The notes under the pieces are model-generated. The model was not told the origin of the DNA. It saw only the letters and a program-made list of their open reading frames with translations, and ran no database searches. The translations under genes were made by a program, and so were the position numbers. From NCBI RefSeq assembly GCF_900094625.1, contig NZ_FMAJ01000001.1, positions 310,001 through 374,000 on the forward strand: a stretch of DNA of 64,000 nt. The letters run 5' to 3'. Source of the DNA: Rhizobium aethiopicum (GTDB lineage Bacteria; Pseudomonadota; Alphaproteobacteria; Rhizobiales; Rhizobiaceae). Numbering within the stretch: position 1 is the stretch's first letter; every line of letters begins with the position of its first letter. This document shows positions 27,844 to 38,550 of this stretch, piece by piece.

Positions 27844-28578
27844 ATGGATTCGGCCGACGACAGCTCTCTTGGGCCGTTGACAGAAGACGGGCCGTCAACC
27901 GGTTTTTTCGACGATGGCAAGAACACCATCGGCAGCCAGCTGGCATCGCGCCTTCGGGAGGCGATCATCTCCGGTGAATTGGAAGCGGGCAGCAAGATTA
28001 ATCTCGACAAGGCGCGGAAGACTTTCAATGTCAGTCTGAGCCCATTGCGGGAGGGCTTGGCCCGGCTCATTTCAGACGGCCTGGTCGAGTTTCAGGACAA
28101 CAGAGGCTATCGCGTCGCGCCGATCTCGCTGGCTAATCTCGAAGAGGTCACAAGCCTGCGCGAGGAGCTCGAGGTTTTCGCGCTGCGTGAATCGATGCGT
28201 CTCGGCGACGTCGAATGGGAGGGCAACATCATGCGTGCGCTTCATCGTCTGAACCGCACGGAGCGCGACGCCGCTCGTCCCGAAACGCTGGAGCACTGGG
28301 AAACGCTTCACCGCGAATTCCATCTCACCCTGATCTCGGGCTGCGGCAAACCTCTGCTACTTCACTTCTGCAGTCTTCTGCTCAATCTCAACGACCGATA
28401 TCGCCGTATCTTCCTGATCCGTACGTCGGGGGATCGCAACGTCGGGCAGGAGCACAGCGAGATTGCCCAGGGCGCGGTCGCGCGTGATGTCGAGTATGCC
28501 TGCGAAAAGCTGCGCCAGCACATCCATCGCACCGGCACCAATCTTCGCAACCATCTCGCGACGAAGGGGATCGCGTGA
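27844..28578 (+). CDS. GntR-family (FCD subfamily) transcriptional regulator
   Basis: 244 residues. A winged helix-turn-helix (residues ~25-95: IGSQLASRLREAIISGELEAG through SDGLVEFQDNRGYRV) is followed by an all-helical FCD ligand domain (~105-235). That domain carries acidic and histidine residues in LREELEVFALRE and LHREFHLTLISGCG. It probably senses the imported acid or a breakdown product and releases both divergent operons. ATG 27844 has GGAGGAAGG just before it. Its stop overlaps the next start by one base. Confidence 0.92.
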   Translation: MDSADDSSLGPLTEDGPSTGFFDDGKNTIGSQLASRLREAIISGELEAGSKINLDKARKTFNVSLSPLREGLARLISDGLVEFQDNRGYRVAPISLANLEEVTSLREELEVFALRESMRLGDVEWEGNIMRALHRLNRTERDAARPETLEHWETLHREFHLTLISGCGKPLLLHFCSLLLNLNDRYRRIFLIRTSGDRNVGQEHSEIAQGAVARDVEYACEKLRQHIHRTGTNLRNHLATKGIA

Positions 28579-29399
28579 TGGCCGCCGCAGCATTGAGATC
28601 GGCACCCGTGATTGGCGTTGCGCATTTCTCATCGATATTGCTGCCTCCGGTGGAATTTGCGAAGGCCGCCGCCCGCGCAGGCTTCTCCAGGGTCGGGCTC
28701 AGGCTGAATCCGGCGTTCCCTGGTGCGCCTTACTACGAGCTGCCTGTCGGTGGTTCGGCTGCTCGCGAGCTGAAATCCGTGCTTGCAGGCGAAGGCGTCG
28801 AAGTTTTCGATGTCGAGTTCTTCGTCATCGATCCGTCGTTCGACGCGTCGTCGGTGGAGGCCACCGTCGCAGCGGCCGCGCACATTGGAGCACGGCGGCT
28901 TAGTGTCTGCGGAGACGATCCTGATCACGCCAGATTGGTAACGAACTTTTCGGAATTCTGCGGCCTCGCGGACCGTTACGGCTTGGCCGTCGACATCGAG
29001 AACATGGGTTGGCGGGTGATTAAAACCTTCCAGGACAGCGTCGGACTTGTGAAGGCGAGTGGTGCCCGCAATGCTGGCGTCCTCGTCGACGGAGTACATT
29101 TCTTCAGGAATGGCGGCACGCTCGCCCCGCTCCGAAGCGATGCCGGTTGGGTAAAGCACGTTCAGTTGTGCGATGTCGTTGGACCGGCGCCGGTGACGCC
29201 ACAGGAGATGATCACTGAAGCTAGAGGCGGGCGGTTCGCACCAGGGGAGGGCGAATTGCCGTTGAAGGAACTCGTTGCAGCGGTCGATAGCTCCGCGGCG
29301 ATCTCGGTGGAAGTCCCACTCGCAGGGTCCGCCCCGCCTGAGACGCATTTAAAACATCTGTACGACAGGGCAGAAGGATTATTCGGGCCGGATCGCTGA
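28578..29399 (+). CDS. TIM-barrel sugar-phosphate isomerase / 3-dehydroshikimate dehydratase-like protein
   Basis: 273 residues. It is a member of the xylose-isomerase-like TIM-barrel (AP endonuclease 2) superfamily. The metal site is recognisable: E141 (VDIENMG), D171 and H174 (VLVDGVHFF), H194 (VKHVQLCD) and a C-terminal Glu in SVEVPLAG. AsbF/QuiC-type 3-dehydroshikimate dehydratases belong here, and the neighbouring aroQ and dehydrogenase genes make that role attractive, but sugar isomerases and epimerases have the same fold. The start TGATG overlaps the gntR stop; a GTG one codon earlier is possible. Confidence 0.8.
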   Translation: MAAAALRSAPVIGVAHFSSILLPPVEFAKAAARAGFSRVGLRLNPAFPGAPYYELPVGGSAARELKSVLAGEGVEVFDVEFFVIDPSFDASSVEATVAAAAHIGARRLSVCGDDPDHARLVTNFSEFCGLADRYGLAVDIENMGWRVIKTFQDSVGLVKASGARNAGVLVDGVHFFRNGGTLAPLRSDAGWVKHVQLCDVVGPAPVTPQEMITEARGGRFAPGEGELPLKELVAAVDSSAAISVEVPLAGSAPPETHLKHLYDRAEGLFGPDR

Positions 29400-29447
29400 T
29401 CCGGCGCCGGCGAGGCGTGAGCCGCGTCGGAGGGAGGAAGTCAACAC

Positions 29448-30116
29448 ATGGGTTATACGTTCGATTTTGGTGCGGTCTTCGACCGCGCCCCGGAATTTTT
29501 TTGGGGTTCGCTTGGGACGCTCGGTCTCGCGGTCACCGGAATGATCCTTGCGCTCGCGATCGGTATTCTCGGCGTCGCTGCAAGAACGTCCAAGAACAAG
29601 CTCGTCCGAGCTCCGGTGATTGCCTTCGTCGAGATTGTTCGAAACACACCGTTCCTGGTGCAGATTTTCTTCATCTACTTCGCGCTTCCGCTCATGGGAA
29701 TCCGTCTGAACCCTACGGCTACCGCCATTATCGCGCTGGGGATCAATGGGGGCGCTTATGCGATCGAGATCATTCGAGGCGGTGTGGAAAGCGTGAGCAA
29801 GGGGCAGGTCGAGGCAGGCTTTGCATTGGGCTTGCATAAGACCGATGTGTTCCGGCTGATTGTTCTAAAGCCGGCTCTGCGGGCGATCTATCCGTCCCTG
29901 ACCAGCCAGTTCGTGATGTTGACCTTGACGACTTCGGTCTGCACTTCGATCGCCGCCTACGAGCTGACCTCGGCGGCGCAGCGGATCGAATCCGACACTT
30001 TCCGAAGCTTCGAGGTCTATTTCAGCGTGACCGCAATCTACCTGGTCATCTCGAGCCTCATGATGGGCATCTTCGCCCTTATCTCCCGTTCCTACTTCAA
30101 CTACCCGACCCGATAG
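29448..30116 (+). CDS. ABC transporter permease, polar-amino-acid (HisM/GlnP) type
   Basis: 222 residues with about 5 membrane segments. The EAA-like coupling loop is VEAGFALGLHKTDVFRLIVLKPALRAIYPSL, which contacts the ATPase. The segment IPFVEIVRNTPFLVQIFFIYFALP near residue 60-80 is typical of this class. It pairs with the next permease to form the membrane channel. ATG 29448 is preceded by GGAGGGAGG. Context suggests that an organic-acid ring compound, not an amino acid, may be carried. Confidence 0.9.
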   Translation: MGYTFDFGAVFDRAPEFFWGSLGTLGLAVTGMILALAIGILGVAARTSKNKLVRAPVIAFVEIVRNTPFLVQIFFIYFALPLMGIRLNPTATAIIALGINGGAYAIEIIRGGVESVSKGQVEAGFALGLHKTDVFRLIVLKPALRAIYPSLTSQFVMLTLTTSVCTSIAAYELTSAAQRIESDTFRSFEVYFSVTAIYLVISSLMMGIFALISRSYFNYPTR

Positions 30117-30125
30117 GAGTCGTTC

Positions 30126-30776
30126 ATGGGTCCCATCGGTGAAAACGAGCTGTTCTTCCTCTTGCAGGGTCTGAAATGGACTGTGCTGCTGGCCATCATC
30201 GGCTTCGTCGGCGGAGGCGTATTTGGAGTTCTGATCGCTCTGGTGCGCACGTCGAAGAACCGCTTCGCACGTTTCTTATCGTCGGGCTACATCGCGCTCT
30301 TCCAGGGCACGCCGCTCCTGATGCAGCTCTTCGTCGTCTATTACGGCGTCGCGCTATTGGGCGTGGACGTCAATGCATGGATCGCCGTGGCCATCGCGTT
30401 CACCCTCCATGCAAGCGCCTTCCTGGGGGAGATCTGGCGCGGCTCGATCGAAGCCGTTCCGAAGGGCCAGACCGAAGCCGCAAACGCACTCGGGCTGCAT
30501 TACATCTCCCGAATGAAGGACGTTGTCCTGCCGCAGGCGCTGAAGATTTCGATGCCTGCAACCATCGGATTTCTCGTCCAGCTCATCAAGGGCACATCGC
30601 TCGCAGCAATCGTCGGCTTCATCGAGCTTACCCGTGCCGGACAGATCATTTCGAACCAGACCTACCGCCCACTGCTCGTCTTTGGGATCGTCGGAATCGT
30701 CTACTTCATCATTTGTTGGCCTCTCTCTCACATCGGGAGCGGCCTCGAAAAACGGATGGCGAAAGCTGCCCGCTAA
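30126..30776 (+). CDS. ABC transporter permease, polar-amino-acid (HisQ/GlnP) type
   Basis: 216 residues with about 5 membrane segments. The EAA loop is TEAANALGLHYISRMKDVVLPQALKISMPA. It begins 9 bases after the first permease, with AGGAG at good spacing, and forms a heterodimer with it. SGYIALFQGTPLLMQLFVVYYGV is the family's conserved N-terminal region. Confidence 0.9.
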   Translation: MGPIGENELFFLLQGLKWTVLLAIIGFVGGGVFGVLIALVRTSKNRFARFLSSGYIALFQGTPLLMQLFVVYYGVALLGVDVNAWIAVAIAFTLHASAFLGEIWRGSIEAVPKGQTEAANALGLHYISRMKDVVLPQALKISMPATIGFLVQLIKGTSLAAIVGFIELTRAGQIISNQTYRPLLVFGIVGIVYFIICWPLSHIGSGLEKRMAKAAR

Positions 30777-30819
30777 CCTTGCTTCGCTCGAAGCAAAGAC
30801 CACAGAGGAGGAGAATGGA

Positions 30820-31644
30820 ATGTATAGCAATCGCAGGCAATTTCTTGGAATGGCCCTGGCTACGGCCGCCTTCGTCACGGTAGGCGCCGCTGCGGCCTCC
30901 GCGGCGACCGTCGAGGAGATCAAGACCAAGGGCACGATCGTCGTCGGCATTCAGGGCGACAACGAGCCATGGGGCTTCGTCAACACCAGCGGCAAGCAGG
31001 ACGGGTTCGACGCCGATGTCGCGACACTCTTCGCTAGGGAACTCGGAGTTAAGGTCGAGTTCCAGCCGCTCGCCGTCGCCAACCGCATTCCGGCCCTGAC
31101 CACCGGCAAGGTCGATATCCTGTTCGCCACCATGGCTATGACGGAAGAGCGCGCCAAATCGATCCAGTACAGCAAGCCATATGCTGCGAACACCATCTCG
31201 CTCTATGCGGCAAAGGCCGATACCGCAAAAACGCCTGCCGATGTTGCCGGGTGGGAAATCGGCGTGCCGAAGTCCAGCTCGCAGGACAAGGCCGTTACGG
31301 ACGCCGTGGGATCGACGGCGACCGTCCGCCGCTTCGACGACGACGCCTCGACCATTCAGGCGCTGGTCTCCGGACAGGTCAAGGCCATTGGAGGCAACAT
31401 GTTCTATGGACAGCGGCTCGATGCCGCCAGCGCCGGCACCTACGAGCGCAAGATCGACTTCCTGACGACTTACAATGGCGTCGGAACGCGACTGGGCGAG
31501 AAGGACTGGAACGAGGCCGTCAATGCCTTCCTCGACAAGATCAAGGGTAATGGCGAACTTGCAGCCATCACCAAGAAGTGGATGAACATCGACCTGCCGA
31601 CGTTCCCGGAATCCATCCCCAACATCCCGTTCACCGTCAAGTAA
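30820..31644 (+). CDS. ABC transporter substrate-binding protein with Tat-type signal
   Basis: 274 residues. The leader [16 protein letters not shown] has the twin-arginine consensus (RRxFL) and ends ASAA near residue 28, so export may go through Tat rather than Sec. The mature part is a type II polar-amino-acid-class binding protein: [32 protein letters not shown], and [26 protein letters not shown]. It delivers the ligand to the two permeases upstream. ATG 30820 is preceded by GGAGGAG. Confidence 0.9.
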   Translation: MYSNRRQFLGMALATAAFVTVGAAAASAATVEEIKTKGTIVVGIQGDNEPWGFVNTSGKQDGFDADVATLFARELGVKVEFQPLAVANRIPALTTGKVDILFATMAMTEERAKSIQYSKPYAANTISLYAAKADTAKTPADVAGWEIGVPKSSSQDKAVTDAVGSTATVRRFDDDASTIQALVSGQVKAIGGNMFYGQRLDAASAGTYERKIDFLTTYNGVGTRLGEKDWNEAVNAFLDKIKGNGELAAITKKWMNIDLPTFPESIPNIPFTVK

Positions 31645-31663
31645 AGCATACATGGAGGGCGCC

Positions 31664-32425
31664 GTGCTCAGTTCCGCTAATGATCAGTCGACATTGATAT
31701 CCCTTGAAAAAGTGGAGAAATGGTACGGCTCCTTCCATGCATTGAAAAACATCAGCCTGTCGGTTCGCAAAGGTGAGAAGATCGTCCTTTGCGGACCTTC
31801 AGGTTCCGGCAAGTCGACGTTGATCCGCTGCATCAACGCTCTCGAGCTGATCCAGGAAGGCAGGATCATCGTCGACGGGCAGTCGCTCGACGGCACAAGC
31901 AAGGCGATCGATGCCATTCGGCGTGAAGTCGGGATGGTGTTCCAGAACTTCAATTTGTTCCCGCACATGACCGTTCTGCAGAACTGCGCGCTTGCGCCCA
32001 TGAGGGTCCGCGGAACCAGCCGGGCTGACGCCGAGAGGCTGGCGAGAAAATACCTCGAACGGGTTCGAATCCTTGATCAGGCGGAGAAGTATCCCGCGCA
32101 GCTCAGCGGAGGGCAGCAGCAGCGTGTCGCCATTGCCAGGGCCCTTTGCATGGAACCCAAGGCGATGCTGTTCGATGAACCGACATCGGCGCTCGATCCG
32201 GAAATGGTCAAGGAAGTGCTGGACACCATGATCGGTCTCGCACGCGATGGCATGACCATGATCTGCGTGACCCATGAAATGGGTTTCGCCCGGCAGGTCG
32301 CAGACAGGGTTATCTTCATGGCCTCCGGCGAGATCATCGAAGAGGCCAAGCCCGAGCTCTTTTTCAAGTCTCCGAAGCATGAGCGCACCAAGGCTTTCCT
32401 TGGAGAGATCCTCGCACATCATTGA
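31664..32425 (+). CDS. ABC transporter ATP-binding protein, polar-amino-acid type
   Basis: 253 residues from GTG 31664. Walker [11 protein letters not shown]-loop [15 protein letters not shown], signature [15 protein letters not shown] and Walker [14 protein letters not shown] are intact. It powers the importer encoded just upstream. A GGAGGG five bases before GTG 31664 supports that start; the ATG at 31652 (four codons longer) has no ribosome site. Downstream lie the metabolic genes of the same operon. Confidence 0.93.
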   Translation: MLSSANDQSTLISLEKVEKWYGSFHALKNISLSVRKGEKIVLCGPSGSGKSTLIRCINALELIQEGRIIVDGQSLDGTSKAIDAIRREVGMVFQNFNLFPHMTVLQNCALAPMRVRGTSRADAERLARKYLERVRILDQAEKYPAQLSGGQQQRVAIARALCMEPKAMLFDEPTSALDPEMVKEVLDTMIGLARDGMTMICVTHEMGFARQVADRVIFMASGEIIEEAKPELFFKSPKHERTKAFLGEILAHH

Positions 32426-32444
32426 GTCGATTGGGCATATTGCG

Positions 32445-33302
32445 ATGAACAATAAATTCCTCGTCGGCCTCATCGGGGCCGACATCCAGATGTCGAAGTC
32501 GCCCGCACTTCATGAAACCGAGGCGCGGCACCTGAAGCTGGATTACCGTTACGAACTCGTCGATCTCGCCGAACGCAGTCTACCCGCTTCTGCGCTGCCC
32601 GAACTGCTCGCGGAACTTAGTGATCGCGGCTTCGCAGGAAGCAACATCACGCACCCGTGCAAGCAGACGGTCATCGCGCATCTTACCGGCCTGTCCGAGG
32701 ACGCCGAGATGCTCGGAGCGGTCAACACGGTCGTGCTTCGGGACGGAAAGCGGATCGGGCACAATACGGACTGGTACGGCTTCTATAGGAATTTCGAGCG
32801 CGGCATGCCCGGCGCTGCCAAAACGCATGCCGTCCTGCTCGGAGCCGGCGGCGCAGGGGTTGCCGTCGCGCACGCGGCCATCAAGCTTGGTATCGAGGTG
32901 CTCTCGATCTTCGACCAGGACACAAGTCGCGCCGCTGCGCTTGCCGATCAGCTCAACCGGCGCTTTTCAAGAACCTGCGCGCAGCCGATCAGGGACGTCG
33001 GCGCGGCGCTCGATTCTGCGGATGGGCTGATCCACGCTACCCCGACGGGCATGCGAAGTCATCCGGGTCTCCCGATCGACCCGGAATGGCTTCATCCACG
33101 TCACTGGGTCGCCGACATCGTCTACATGCCGCTCGTGACCGAACTTCTGGCCTTGGCAGAAAAGAAGGGTTGCCGGACCTTGCCGGGCGGCGGCATGACC
33201 GTGTTCCAGGCCGCGGCGGCCTTTGAACTGTTCACGGGTGTAAAACCGGATGCGGAACGCATGTCGCGCCACTTCGAAGAATTGTGTCGAGCTACCGCCT
33301 GA
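32445..33302 (+). CDS. Quinate/shikimate dehydrogenase-family protein (AroE-like)
   Basis: 285 residues. Substrate-binding residues sit in MSKSPALHE (S17, S19) and GSNITHPCKQT (K73), with the catalytic partner D109 in GHNTDWYGF. The Rossmann GAGGAG motif is at 133-138. The THPCKQ form is more like catabolic quinate/shikimate dehydrogenases than biosynthetic AroE. It would oxidise quinate or shikimate to the 3-dehydro acid. ATG 32445 lies 19 bases after the ATPase gene; longer in-frame starts fall inside that gene. Confidence 0.88.
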   Translation: MNNKFLVGLIGADIQMSKSPALHETEARHLKLDYRYELVDLAERSLPASALPELLAELSDRGFAGSNITHPCKQTVIAHLTGLSEDAEMLGAVNTVVLRDGKRIGHNTDWYGFYRNFERGMPGAAKTHAVLLGAGGAGVAVAHAAIKLGIEVLSIFDQDTSRAAALADQLNRRFSRTCAQPIRDVGAALDSADGLIHATPTGMRSHPGLPIDPEWLHPRHWVADIVYMPLVTELLALAEKKGCRTLPGGGMTVFQAAAAFELFTGVKPDAERMSRHFEELCRATA

Positions 33303-33317
33303 CCGGGAGGACATGCC

Positions 33318-33686
33318 TTGCCGCACATCATTATCGACTATAGCCAGGGTGCTGCCGAACGGGTGGCGATCGATGAATTGACCAGAGCGGTCCACCATCG
33401 GGTGCGGGACGGGGGCCTGGTCAAGCCCACTGCCGTGCGGACCTTCGCGAGGGAGGCGACCTTCTCCTGCGTCGGCGACGAGCATCCTGACAATCACTTC
33501 ATCCAGATAATCGTGCGCATCGCGCCTGGCCGGCCGGCAGAAACGAAGCGGAAGTTGTTGAAGGCCGTCCTCGAAGCCGCGCGCGGCGTAGCGGCTCCCG
33601 CGCTTCAAGCGGGACGGCTGGGGCTGCGGGCTGATCTTTACGAATCCGATCCGGATTTCGCATTCCAGGAAATAGCGTTCGCCTGA
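33318..33686 (+). CDS. 5-carboxymethyl-2-hydroxymuconate isomerase-like protein (HpaF family)
   Basis: 122 residues. After removal of the initiator the protein starts with Pro (PHIIIDYS), the catalytic base of the tautomerase superfamily. The length and the C-terminal region resemble CHMI/HpaF more than the short 4-oxalocrotonate tautomerases. It would shift a double bond in a ring-cleavage product. Start is TTG 33318, with GGGAGG 7 bases upstream; no ATG fits. The isomerase, hydratase and aldolase of an Hpa-like pathway are therefore split between the two divergent operons. Confidence 0.8.
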   Translation: MPHIIIDYSQGAAERVAIDELTRAVHHRVRDGGLVKPTAVRTFAREATFSCVGDEHPDNHFIQIIVRIAPGRPAETKRKLLKAVLEAARGVAAPALQAGRLGLRADLYESDPDFAFQEIAFA

Positions 33687-33717
33687 GCTTGGCAACGCCC
33701 TCACAAGGACAATTACA

Positions 33718-34167
33718 ATGAGCCTGATCTATGTTCTCAACGGCCCAAATCTCAACTTGCTTGGAAAGCGTCAGCCTCACATCTACGGTCACGAGACGCT
33801 GGCCGACGTCGAGGCAGACTGCCGGAAACTGGCCACCGAACTTGGCCACGAAATCCGCTTCCACCAGAGCAACCGTGAATACGAAATCATCGACTGGATC
33901 CACGAAGCGCGCGAAGACGGAGCCGGCATCGTCATCAATCCAGCCGCATTCACGCACACGTCTCTTGCAATCCTCGACGCCTTGAACACGTTCGAGGGTC
34001 CCGTCATCGAGATCCATATCTCCAACGTGCATAAGCGCGAAAGCTTCCGTCATCATTCCTTCGTTTCCCACCGCGCCGACGGCGTCATCGCCGGCCTTGG
34101 TACGGAAGGCTATCAGCTCGGAATTCGCCGCGTCGCGACGATGCTCAAGGCCCCGAAGAAGGACTGA
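33718..34167 (+). CDS. aroQ: 3-dehydroquinate dehydratase, type II
   Basis: 149 residues. It converts 3-dehydroquinate to 3-dehydroshikimate. The motifs are [48 protein letters not shown] and [18 protein letters not shown]. In most enzymes the second motif reads QSNHEG; here it is QSNREY. Its place inside a catabolic operon suggests a dedicated degradative copy. AAGGACA precedes ATG 33718. Confidence 0.93.
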   Translation: MSLIYVLNGPNLNLLGKRQPHIYGHETLADVEADCRKLATELGHEIRFHQSNREYEIIDWIHEAREDGAGIVINPAAFTHTSLAILDALNTFEGPVIEIHISNVHKRESFRHHSFVSHRADGVIAGLGTEGYQLGIRRVATMLKAPKKD

Positions 34168-34169
34168 CT

Positions 34170-35207
34170 ATGGCTCCCCCAGTCAAGCTGGCGGTCCTCG
34201 GCGCGGGGCTCATCGGAAGGCGTCACATCAAACACGTGCTGGACGAACCGATTGCGGAGCTTGTCGCGATCGTCGATCCGACACCGGCTGGAGAGGCGAT
34301 TGCAAGCGAGGTCGGCGCCAAATGGTTTTCGAGCTTCGCTGAAATGGTCGCCGTAGCGCGCCCTGACGGCGTCATCATCGCGACGCCCAACCAGATCCAT
34401 GTCAGAAACGGTTTTGAGGCGGTAGAGGCCGGCATCCCGGCCTTGATCGAGAAGCCAATCGCCGACGATATTGCCGCTGGCGAGAAGCTTGTTCAGATAG
34501 CGGAGGCCAAAGGCGTCCCACTGCTGACCGGGCATCATCGCCGACATAATCCCATGATGCAGAAGGCTAAACAGATCATCGAAAGCGGAACGCTCGGGCG
34601 AATACTGGTCGTGAACGCGATGTTCTGGCTATTCAAGCCGAAGGAATACTTTGATATTTCCTGGCGGCGCGAACGCGGCGCGGGGCCGGTCTTTCTCAAT
34701 CTGATCCACGACATCGACAACCTTCGCTACTTGTTCGGGGATATCACGGCGGTCCAGGCACGCGAGTCCAATGCAGTTCGCGGGAACGCGGTTGAGGAGA
34801 CCGCGGTGATCCTCATCGAGTTCAGCAACGGAATTCTCGGCTCTGCTTCCGTTTCGGATTCCGTCGTCGCGCCCTGGAGTTGGGAGATGACGACCGGCGA
34901 AAATCCTGCCTATCCTAAAACTGAGGAGGCCTGCTACATGATCGGCGGCACCCACGGGTCGCTGTCGGTGCCGTCACTCAACATGTGGAGCAATCCCGGC
35001 AACAGGGGCTGGACGGAACCGTTCGAATGTCATCGCTCCAAGATCGAGCACGAGGATCCGCTCGTCCTGCAGATACGCCAGTTTTGCAGGGTCATCAGAG
35101 GCGAGGAAGAACCGCTGGTCAGTGGACGTGAGGGACTGGAAACCTTGAAGGTTATCGACGCCGTGAAGCGATCCGCCGCAGCGGGCCAGCGTGTCACCCT
35201 GATCTAA
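34170..35207 (+). CDS. Gfo/Idh/MocA-family NAD(P)-dependent oxidoreductase
   Basis: 345 residues. The Rossmann motif GAGLIGRRH begins at residue ~11, and EKPIADDIAAGEKL holds the family's catalytic Lys (EKP). HHRRHNPMM and NLIHDIDNLRYLFGD, with the catalytic Asp/His region, follow. It would oxidise a cyclic polyol or an inositol- or quinate-like substrate. It starts 2 bases after the aroQ stop and ends the ten-gene rightward operon. Substrate not determined. Confidence 0.9.
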   Translation: MAPPVKLAVLGAGLIGRRHIKHVLDEPIAELVAIVDPTPAGEAIASEVGAKWFSSFAEMVAVARPDGVIIATPNQIHVRNGFEAVEAGIPALIEKPIADDIAAGEKLVQIAEAKGVPLLTGHHRRHNPMMQKAKQIIESGTLGRILVVNAMFWLFKPKEYFDISWRRERGAGPVFLNLIHDIDNLRYLFGDITAVQARESNAVRGNAVEETAVILIEFSNGILGSASVSDSVVAPWSWEMTTGENPAYPKTEEACYMIGGTHGSLSVPSLNMWSNPGNRGWTEPFECHRSKIEHEDPLVLQIRQFCRVIRGEEEPLVSGREGLETLKVIDAVKRSAAAGQRVTLI

Positions 35208-35249
35208 ATGGTTATCCGCCAATTCAAGGCGGCCGCGACTCGCGCGATG

Positions 35250-35483
35250 TCAATCCGGCGCTGAGGTCTGCAGCGCGAGCGCGTGCAACACGCCGCCCAT
35301 ATTGCCCTTCAGCGCCTCGTAGACCATCTGGTGCTGCTGCACGCGGCTTTTGCCGCGGAAGGCTTCGGCGACGACTTCGGCGGCGTAGTGATCGCCGTCG
35401 CCCGCCAGATCGCGGATCGTCACCTTGGCACCGGGAATCCCAGCCTTGATCATGTCTTCGATATCGCCGGGTTTCATGGCCAT
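35250..35483 (-). CDS. bolA: BolA-family protein
   Basis: 77 residues. The class II-like BolA sequence ends with FRGKSRVQQHQMVYEALKGNMGGVLHALAL, which carries the conserved FxGKS and His used for iron-sulfur cluster sharing with monothiol glutaredoxin. ATG 35483 is preceded by AAGGAG. It lies just downstream of purL and probably shares its transcript. The grxD partner is displaced to 22.2 kb. Confidence 0.92.
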   Translation of the reverse strand: MAMKPGDIEDMIKAGIPGAKVTIRDLAGDGDHYAAEVVAEAFRGKSRVQQHQMVYEALKGNMGGVLHALALQTSAPD

Positions 35484-35502
35484 GATCGTTACTCCTTGCG
35501 CA

Positions 35503-37773
<2,271 letters not shown>

Positions 37774-37796
37774 TTATGTAGCGGCGACGCGCGACA

Positions 37797-37828
37797 GGAA
37801 AATGCCCGCCGTCAACAGAGGGCGGGCA
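37797..37828 (-). terminator. Probable terminator of the PagL-like gene
   Basis: TGCCCGCC (37803-37810) pairs with GGCGGGCA (37821-37828). On the reverse strand the stem is followed by TTTTCC. It begins 25 bases after the stop of the gene ending at 37854. Confidence 0.65.
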
Positions 37829-37853
37829 GAGTTTTCGACAAAAGAGCGAGCGA

Positions 37854-38432
37854 TCAGAACTTGTAGCCGATCTGCAGGCCGGCGCGCGTCATGCCGTCGT
37901 TCGGTCCATCACAGAGATTGGCATGGGAGGAGTGGGCGATCTGGGCCATCACGTTCCAATTGCGGGTGAAACGATAACCGGCGCCCACATATTCGTGAAA
38001 GAGGACGCGACAGCCGAGTCCCGGTCCGTCATCATCGTCATCGAGATCGCCGGTGTGGATGACACCGCCGAAACCGGCTTCGGCAAACAGCTTCTCGTTG
38101 AAATCAACGGTCCAGGTGAAGCCGGTGAAGAACTGCGTGGCTTCACCCGCTGTGCCGATCGAGGTGCCGACATGGACACGTGGATGCAGCAACTGCTGCC
38201 AGCCGACCGTCTCATCATAGCCGAAGGGATCGAAGAGGGCGGTAATTTCAGGAAAGACGCCGTTTTCCCTGGAGTGCCCCGATTGAACCGAAGCTGAAAC
38301 GCCGAAGCGCAATTCGTCGAATATTTGCTCACCTGCACTTGCGGAGCCGGTCATGGCGAAAAAGCCGATTACCGCTGCCACTGACGCTGTACTCAAAAAG
38401 CGCAGAGCGACCCTGCCGAAGTCGATCTTCAT
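37854..38432 (-). CDS. PagL-like lipid A 3-O-deacylase / acyloxyacyl hydrolase-family outer-membrane protein
   Basis: 192 residues. A Sec signal peptide (~1-33, ending GSASAGE) precedes an 8-stranded beta-barrel-like sequence that ends in the aromatic outer-membrane signature IGYKF. The C-terminal AHSSHANLCDGPNDG aligns with the family's HxSNA...NPG catalytic region: the His and Ser are present, but the next Asn is His. If active it removes the 3-O-acyl chain of lipid A. Start ATG 38432; a start 7 codons earlier is also in frame. It is monocistronic with its own terminator. Confidence 0.7.
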   Translation of the reverse strand: MKIDFGRVALRFLSTASVAAVIGFFAMTGSASAGEQIFDELRFGVSASVQSGHSRENGVFPEITALFDPFGYDETVGWQQLLHPRVHVGTSIGTAGEATQFFTGFTWTVDFNEKLFAEAGFGGVIHTGDLDDDDDGPGLGCRVLFHEYVGAGYRFTRNWNVMAQIAHSSHANLCDGPNDGMTRAGLQIGYKF

Positions 38433-38550
38433 CTGCTGTCCTTTGATTCCCACGGGGGATGATCAAGAGGTACCACGGCCGTTCAGGTGGTAAAGCATCG
38501 CGATTCACCACGGATGTTTTTTTGGAACTATGACGTGTATTTGCAACAGG

